A stretch of DNA of 64,000 nt, taken from the NCBI RefSeq assembly GCF_000003815.2, contig NC_049990.1:8540890-8604889 (forward strand), given 5' to 3'. The position numbers were made by a program, and so were the translations under genes. This document shows, in pieces, positions 58,201-64,000 of this stretch. The DNA is from Branchiostoma floridae (Eukaryota; Chordata; Leptocardii; Amphioxiformes; Branchiostomatidae). Position 1 is the stretch's first letter, and each line of letters begins with the position of its first letter. The notes under the pieces were generated by a model. That model worked only from the letters and a program-made list of their open reading frames with translations, ran no database searches and was not told where the DNA came from.

Positions 58201-59129
58201 TACTGACATGCTGCCGCCGTCCCGGGTAGATGACCTCAAGGTAATGGAAGTTTCCTACGCCAGCTCAAGCGTGATGCTGAGTTGGACAGCGCTGGGTGAC
58301 GACTTTGACCAGGGAGGCCCAGGTGTGTTTAGAATGGTTGTTTTAAGTTGTTTTGCTTATTGTTATGGCTATCATTTTCTCTAGATGAAGTATCTCAGTC
58401 CCTTATTGCTTAAGAAAGGCAGATGGTTTGATGGAAGGAATGTAGCCTTATGGTAGCATCGAGTCAGACACTTCTATCTGCTAATTTTGCCTGGAAATAC
58501 ATGCATCTAATGCAGTAATATTTAATGTCGTAAACTAGAACTTTTGAAAATTATTACTGGATTGTATCTTATATTATCTGTGCATTGCATTGCCATACAT
58601 TGTCACCAATGCAATTGTTACACAATAAAAACTATCATCAATATCTATATCATCCTCTTTTACAGCACACTACTTTGAGGTCCGTTACGGTCGCCATTTT
58701 GGTCAACTCGCAGACAACTTTCATGGCTCAGCCTCAATCAACCATTCGCAAGTGCTGCAGGGAAGCCTGACGTCACCACCGGAACCCGGCTCCGCCCAGA
58801 CCATCGTCATCCTCGTGCCAGACCGAGGCGACAACGTCACATTCGTCTTCGCCGTGCGCATGTGCGACGAAGCAGACAACTGCGGAGACCCCTCCAACAT
58901 CGTGTCGGCAAATCTCGAGTACATCCCTGAGCCAGTGAAAGAAAACGACTCGATACCGTGGGCCATTATTGGTATTGCAGTTGGCGCCGTAGTTTGTGTT
59001 TTATGTCTGGTCGCCATCGTGTTCTGGTTCTGTTGCTCTAAGTCTAGGTCGACAAATTCTTCCCAGACAGCGTCGGGTATAGCTAGGGACAATCCAGCAT
59101 ATAATCCGGCATACAATTACAAGGTGTAA
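49228..59129 (+). CDS. CLCA: CLCA-C: calcium-activated chloride channel regulator, complete
   Basis: Thirteen exons: 49228-49392, 51937-52088, 52962-53104, 53406-53698, 54395-54643, 55043-55167, 55403-55502, 55880-56161, 56418-56642, 56990-57272, 57638-57802, 58089-58322, 58666-59129. The frame is 2880 bases, 959 aa, the same as CLCA-B. ATG at 49228 starts a signal peptide (about 1-18, MAGKHCLLLLALVWCSHA). Zinc motif [18 protein letters not shown] is as in vertebrate CLCAs; VWA has LDVSGSM and ITDGEE; a membrane helix (WAIIGIAVGAVVCVLCLVAI) precedes a short Ser-rich tail with the tandem motif DNPAYNPAY. Intron 3 begins with GC instead of GT (53105-53106), needed to keep the frame. Exon 5 is preceded by a long array of acceptor copies. 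Confidence 0.94.
50983..51583. mobile_element. Fold-back element, about 600 bp
   Basis: Left and right halves are imperfect reverse complements: TTGATAGATGGGCAT (51060) pairs with ATGCCCATCTATCAA (51493-51507), CATATGGATGACGTCAT with ATGACGTCATCCATATG, and the outer GGTATTTTGACCTTCC with GGAAGGTTAAAATGCC. Each arm is roughly 250 bases around an AT-rich centre near 51270. It lies in intron 1 of CLCA-C and carries no coding sequence. Confidence 0.75.
54018..54430 (+). repeat. 45-bp repeat of the CLCA-C exon 5 acceptor, about nine junctions
   Basis: Tandem units of 44-45 bases combining the start of exon 5 (VTGFCHSDP codons) and its TTATGTTTGTAG acceptor. Acceptor copies end at 54030, 54080, 54125, 54169, 54214, 54304, 54349 and 54394; the copy at 54259 reads TGTGG and has lost the AG. 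Only 54394 opens the full exon. The unit is the same as in CLCA-B but the copy number is higher. Confidence 0.95.
55745..55835 (+). repeat. Copy of the hairpin-related dispersed repeat in CLCA-C intron 7
   Basis: Reads ATCATATACAGTTGTTTGGG, GTATCTTACTACCTAGATGT and CTAACCTTCATCGACGTATT, collinear with 32640-32706 and, reversed, with 4575-4653. Confidence 0.65.
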
Positions 59130-60537
59130 TTTTGTTTTTGTTGCCTTCATCGAGAAGGTTATGTTTTTGGGTCTGTGTCTGCGTACGTCTGTTGGTGTTT
59201 GCGAACAGCATACATTGAGAAGTTAAATCATTGATGGATTTATGATATTTGGTAAGTGGGCAGGTCTTGACTTATCAAAGAAATCTTAAGATTCTGGTCC
59301 TCCGGCGACCTTCCATGGTACTGCAGCATGGCGGTTTTTGACATCTCGTGTTTGAACATGATTTAGCCCTTGGGCGTGTGGTAGCTTGTCCAGATCACGA
59401 GATATCAAAACCGGAAGTCCTGCTGCTGTACAAAAGAACGGTTCCAGGGAATCATTTCTTGATTTTGCCAAACCTATTGACATACCAAAGATTATAAAGA
59501 TCCATTTTTGACTTATCGAGGTATGTTGTTCACAGACAGATAGGCAGACAGAGGAACTGTCGAAATATGTACCCACGGCCCCCCAAAATAACCATCTTCA
59601 GGAAGGTAATTACGTCATAAGCGCATTGTAGTGTTGATGCTATCTTCAGTGCTGATAAAGTATGCTAAGCTAAAAATGTTGAGATAAGCAGAATAATTGA
59701 GTTGGTCAAATCTAATTTTGTTACAAACTTGGAAAGATGATACACATTACTAGACACGTGAGTATCAAAGATAATCATTAGGAAAGATATTTTCAAGTTG
59801 CCAACATACAATTTGTAAATACAATTATAAAACTTGAGACGACATTGACAGGGCTTACATTATTTCAATGTTGAAATTTGAGCACTGTAAAGTTGCAGCT
59901 ATCTGGGGCATCCTGCATGGATTGATAATATTTTCTTTGAGAATTAGTAGAGAAACCATTGAAATTGTCTGACCAGTATGATGCTACTCTGCTCCCGCCG
60001 TTGTTTTCAACCTGAAAAATAAAATGTTGATATTTTCTAAACATTGTCAAATATCAAATTTATGAAGGATCATATGAGATTCAAGAAAACCCAATCAAAA
60101 TCTTTTTCACCAAATCTAAATATACCTATAGTACTAGAAAGAAGTTTGGTTTGACAGAAACCTGAAATATTCCAAAGGTACCATAGAGACTGGCGTTTAA
60201 CACTTGCGTTTCTTAGTCCAGATAGCTTCTTCATGAAATACATTTTAAATGATTGATATGTTCTTCTTGTAACTGCATGAGTAATACGCTGTTTTACAAT
60301 CATACTGACAAATAAAGTAGCTTATGACAAATATGCACGACTTTGGCTACGTGTTTTTCTGCAACACGGTTGGTTTCAGTTCGTTCTCTTAGCAAACAAA
60401 GTTTGAAATAGTCCTTAAAATTCGCTCCACCATGGCCAGGTAACGATGAGAGGGGTCAGTTAGGGTCATGGCGTCCGCCACAGCCTAGACAGAATTGACC
60501 TTGACCTTTGTCTTCCCTAAACCTACCGAGTACCGAC
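59130..60537. other. CLCA-C 3' flank
   Basis: Starts with the CLCA-C 3' UTR. About 59140-59610 contains the dispersed repeat: GAGAAGGTTATGTTTTTGGG and GATATTTGGTAAGTGGGCAG forward, then an opposed copy ending near CCATCTTCAGGAAGGTAATT. Poly(A)-like AATAAA words lie at 60018-60023 and near 60308. No gene is seen before the gap. Confidence 0.55.
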
Positions 60538-61317
60538 NNNNNNNNNNNNNNNNNNNNNNNNNNNNNNNNNNNNNNNNNNNNNNNNNNNNNNNNNNNNNNN
60601 NNNNNNNNNNNNNNNNNNNNNNNNNNNNNNNNNNNNNNNNNNNNNNNNNNNNNNNNNNNNNNNNNNNNNNNNNNNNNNNNNNNNNNNNNNNNNNNNNNNN
60701 NNNNNNNNNNNNNNNNNNNNNNNNNNNNNNNNNNNNNNNNNNNNNNNNNNNNNNNNNNNNNNNNNNNNNNNNNNNNNNNNNNNNNNNNNNNNNNNNNNNN
60801 NNNNNNNNNNNNNNNNNNNNNNNNNNNNNNNNNNNNNNNNNNNNNNNNNNNNNNNNNNNNNNNNNNNNNNNNNNNNNNNNNNNNNNNNNNNNNNNNNNNN
60901 NNNNNNNNNNNNNNNNNNNNNNNNNNNNNNNNNNNNNNNNNNNNNNNNNNNNNNNNNNNNNNNNNNNNNNNNNNNNNNNNNNNNNNNNNNNNNNNNNNNN
61001 NNNNNNNNNNNNNNNNNNNNNNNNNNNNNNNNNNNNNNNNNNNNNNNNNNNNNNNNNNNNNNNNNNNNNNNNNNNNNNNNNNNNNNNNNNNNNNNNNNNN
61101 NNNNNNNNNNNNNNNNNNNNNNNNNNNNNNNNNNNNNNNNNNNNNNNNNNNNNNNNNNNNNNNNNNNNNNNNNNNNNNNNNNNNNNNNNNNNNNNNNNNN
61201 NNNNNNNNNNNNNNNNNNNNNNNNNNNNNNNNNNNNNNNNNNNNNNNNNNNNNNNNNNNNNNNNNNNNNNNNNNNNNNNNNNNNNNNNNNNNNNNNNNNN
61301 NNNNNNNNNNNNNNNNN
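60538..61317. other. Assembly gap (780 N)
   Basis: A run of 780 N, probably a sized gap. Exon 1 and the promoter of CLCA-D may lie in it. Long frames reported across it are only N. Confidence 0.95.
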
Positions 61318-61739
61318 CATTTGCTTGGTAATGTGATTCACCCGACATTTCCTTGGTATGTGCATGGTACATAGATATATTAGCATGTTTTAATAGCAAA
61401 AGGAAAGGGGACTACTTCGTATCCGGTGTTGCGATGCGTAAGCTGTTAAAAGGCGCATATTTTTATTCTCCCACTAACCCTCGGTACAGAGTTCAAGCTG
61501 ATGTTATATCATGGCCGTTTTTCTGTTTGCCCACGGATATTAAAAACTCTTCATTCCATCCTCAACACTAAATGCGATTATATACGTGATGACTGTGTTG
61601 CGAAAGTTACATTATCATGAAAGATATGTGGTTCAATTTCCGGCCCCATCGATGGATGGACCTTTATGTCGATGTTGAATGCAGAATCGCAACGCATTGT
61701 GACTTCTGAAGTCGAAGCCCTTCTATTTCTCATCGCTAG

Positions 61740-61891
61740 GAAATTTTCACCGAAGCGTCCCGAGACCTGTACGTCGCCACCAACAACCGTACATTTTTCA
61801 AGGAGGTCAAGATTCTCATCCCGAACACCTGGACGAAGAAACCCGAGTACCTCCCAGCAGGGACTAAAACCTTTGAACGGGCTAACGTCAG
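61740..61891 (+). CDS. CLCA: CLCA-D: lone exon 2 of a fourth CLCA copy (partial)
   Basis: 152 bases, the same length and phase as exon 2 of CLCA-A, B and C, with acceptor CGCTAG and donor GTAAAG. It encodes [25 protein letters not shown] and ETFERANVR-like residues, closest to CLCA-B. The intron just before it (GATGTTGAATGCAGAATC and onward) also matches that before exon 2 of B and C. No exon 1 is visible between the N gap and this exon. No exon 3 appears in the next 2.1 kb, although in B and C it lies within 0.9 kb. It may be a gene with larger introns running past the window, or an isolated duplicate. Confidence 0.8.
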
Positions 61892-64000
61892 GTAAAGGTC
61901 TAATTTTAACAATTATCTTGTAGCTTTTAACTTTTGTAGAAAAATCTCTCCATTTTTTTTGGTAATATTTGTGTAAGGATGGGTATACCAAGTCAATCAT
62001 AAACGGAAATAGTATTAAGAAACGTCCTTATTGTAAATACCTGTTCGTTTGCATTAATAGATAACTGTAGCAAAAAGTTTGCGCTAGAGTAAATTCCATA
62101 TTACTGTGTGGGTGTTTGTTGCCTTTTGTTCTAACACTTTCGAAAACTTTGTAACAAGACTTGATTATTCATTACATTTATTTAGTTTTGAATAGTATTT
62201 GAGGACAGAAAACGTGGTAGTTGAAAAAGTTGTGATAACTTGTTTTCGAACTGTTATCTCAATAGTTGTATATATATGTACTTGTGACTTAATGCGATGG
62301 AGGGATGCTATCAATTTTTCATTAGTAGACACAAATTTAGACGTGTTTTTTTAGTAAGAGGAATACTTTTGTGTCTTATTAGCAAAATAATGTGCACCCC
62401 TGTATCACATTAATTCACTAGTTAGAGAAATGAATCGGTGTCTACTAGTGAAAAAATGTGATATCATCAAGAGGTTTGAATTTGTGCATACTAGTGAGAA
62501 ATGTGATAGCACCCCTCTATCGCAGTAATTCACTAGTAAGAGTTTTAGATATATGTCTACTGGTTTGTTTATTTGTTTATTTGGTTAAAATGTGATAGCA
62601 CTCCTCTATCACATTAATTCACTAGCAAGAGGAATAAATAATTCACTAGTAAAAGGTTCCAATTTATGCCTACTAGCTTTCTTATTCAAATGGTTAAAAC
62701 CTATTATGAATATTATCATAAAACCCACACGGTGACTTGGAATTGACTCCAATGATTAATAGCTTAAAGTCCAAAAGTTCAGATTCAGGTCGAGACATGT
62801 TTAGGTCAGGTCAGGGCATGTTAGTAACACTTTATCATATGTTTTTGGGCTGTCGCACCAGTACAGATCTCGATCGGTAAACACCCAATACAAAGTCCAA
62901 GTACCTACAATCTATGAACAAGAGTTCCGAGACCTAATACCTCCATAATATATTCTGATTATGCAATTGACTTCCACATCTTCCACATCTTGGTTCTGTA
63001 CTACTTTAACTAATTTACACAAGTCACAATGTTCACGGTTCAATTATGTACTGTGACACTTAGAAGAATTATGGCACTTTTGCATTGATTATGCAGATTA
63101 GAATCATTTGCACTATTGCATGGTATCTACTAAAGTTCCACCTGCCACAAACACCATGTAACATGTATTTGATTCCTATAATGGCAAACAATGCAGATAC
63201 CGATTTTCTAGATTTATTAATTGAAAGTCAATTTTCATAATTTGCAATTTTTTATGTACAAGGTTATCTGTCTAAGCTACTTCCATATCACATATCACGA
63301 ATATCCGGTGTTCTACCCACACATTTACAACTTGTTTAGTTATTGTCCTTAGAAGTGTTAGATTTGTTCACCTTTCATTAGCTTCGCCAAGAAGCTTATG
63401 TTTTTGCCGACTTGGGTCTGTATGTAGGTCAACAGGATATAACTCGAGAAATTGTGGATGGAACTTTTTTATTTTTTGCAGGTGTGTAGCGGTTGTTTAA
63501 AGGCATGCCTAGTTCGAAAATGGGTTACCTGGCGTTTTCCTATGGTACATTAGCGAGCTTGGTATTTTTTTTTGGTGTTTTTTCGGGAGGCATAAGTCAA
63601 AATGTAGCTGGGCGATTTCCACGATATTTGGCAGGTCTGTAGCGGCTGTGGAAAGGATTGCCATGTGCGAGAATGGTTTAGCTACCTTTTACCTATGGTG
63701 CTGTAGCTGGCTTTGTATGTAAGTGCGTTTGTCTGTAAGCAAGATAACTCGAGATGTTCTTGATGGATGTTAATGATATTTGGTTAATAGGTAGGGGACA
63801 CAGAAAGGAAGGTCAAGTTCGATAATGGGCCTCCTGGCAAATTGTTTTGGTACTGCAAGTGAGCATCAAAGTTTGCGCCTAAATTTTCCAGAAGTGCCAG
63901 GTTCGTGATTTTTTACTGGTGGATAGCTGTTGGTACTAGGAGTCAATGGTCTAATTTTGGGCCCCCTAGCAGCTTGTTTGGAATTGCAGTGGGTGTAAAT
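61892..64000. other. Sequence downstream of the CLCA-D exon
   Basis: No further exon was found. It is AT-rich, with a degenerate repeat zone at 62320-62690 (CACTAGTAAGAG and GTCTACTAGTG words with AATGTGATAGCACCCCTCTA blocks). A long copy of the dispersed repeat starts at about 63375 and runs to the window end. Confidence 0.6.
63375..64000 (+). repeat. Dispersed repeat, long forward copy
   Basis: Starts TTAGCTTCGCCAAGAAGCTT and runs collinear with 27060-27770: GACTTGGGTCTGTATG, ATAACTCGAGAAATTG, GGTGTGTAGCGGTTG, CCTGGCGTTTTCCTA, CATAAGTCAAAAT, GTAAGTGCGTTTGTCTGTAA. It continues to the end of the window. No stable reading frame is shared by the copies. Confidence 0.8.

Noticed and set aside
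60485-61399. Frames of about 280-300 codons
   Set aside because: Almost entirely N.

Overview
The window looks like a draft assembly from an invertebrate chordate, most probably amphioxus (Branchiostoma). The genes are split by GT-AG introns and encode animal families (phosphotriesterase-related, ITM2/BRICHOS, CLCA). Introns and spacers are full of small transposons, SINE-like repeats and minisatellites, and there are two runs of N. The species call is an inference from gene content and repeat texture.

Layout. (1) 1-825: the last two exons of a phosphotriesterase-related gene (PTER), + strand. (2) 1242-2179: an intronless CCDC160-like coiled-coil gene on the - strand, with an apparent one-base frame break at a C-run; it shares a divergent promoter with (3). 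(3) 2703-10055: a complete six-exon integral membrane protein 2 gene (ITM2/BRI family, BRICHOS domain, 271 aa). (4) 10.1-19.8 kb: mostly gene-free, with a small two-exon candidate membrane protein on the - strand (14394-16068). (5) 19842-62 kb: a head-to-tail tandem cluster of CLCA genes (self-cleaving metalloprotease, VWA, beta-sandwich, fibronectin-like). CLCA-A is 19842-30845, CLCA-B 33258-47835, CLCA-C 49228-59129, and a lone exon 2 of a fourth copy, CLCA-D, is at 61740-61891. B and C each assemble to exactly 959 aa with near-identical exon lengths. A lacks two VWA exons where an N gap lies. Intron 1 of CLCA-B holds a 5'-truncated LINE with an open 1.1-kilocodon reading frame.

The most unusual signal is that splice junctions themselves are tandemly repeated. 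ITM2 exon 3 is followed by seven 124-bp copies of its 3' part, each carrying a splice donor (eight donors in all). Exon 5 of CLCA-B and CLCA-C is preceded by 45-bp copies of its own acceptor plus first codons (four junctions in B; nine in C, one with a dead AG). Partial exon copies with acceptors also precede ITM2 exon 2, CLCA-A exon 4 and CLCA-A exon 8. An intron found only in CLCA-A is bracketed by a duplicated AGGT-containing word. Each gene has one arrangement that keeps the frame; using a decoy junction runs into a nearby stop in the two large array types. This suggests that local duplication repeatedly copies exon-intron boundaries here, which bears on intron gain, boundary drift and nonsense-mediated control.

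PTER, CCDC160 and ITM2 have no obvious functional tie to the CLCA cluster; they look like chance neighbours. The CLCA paralogues have different cytoplasmic tails (Cys/Lys-rich in A, NPAF in B, tandem NPAY in C), which suggests similar ectodomains with different trafficking.
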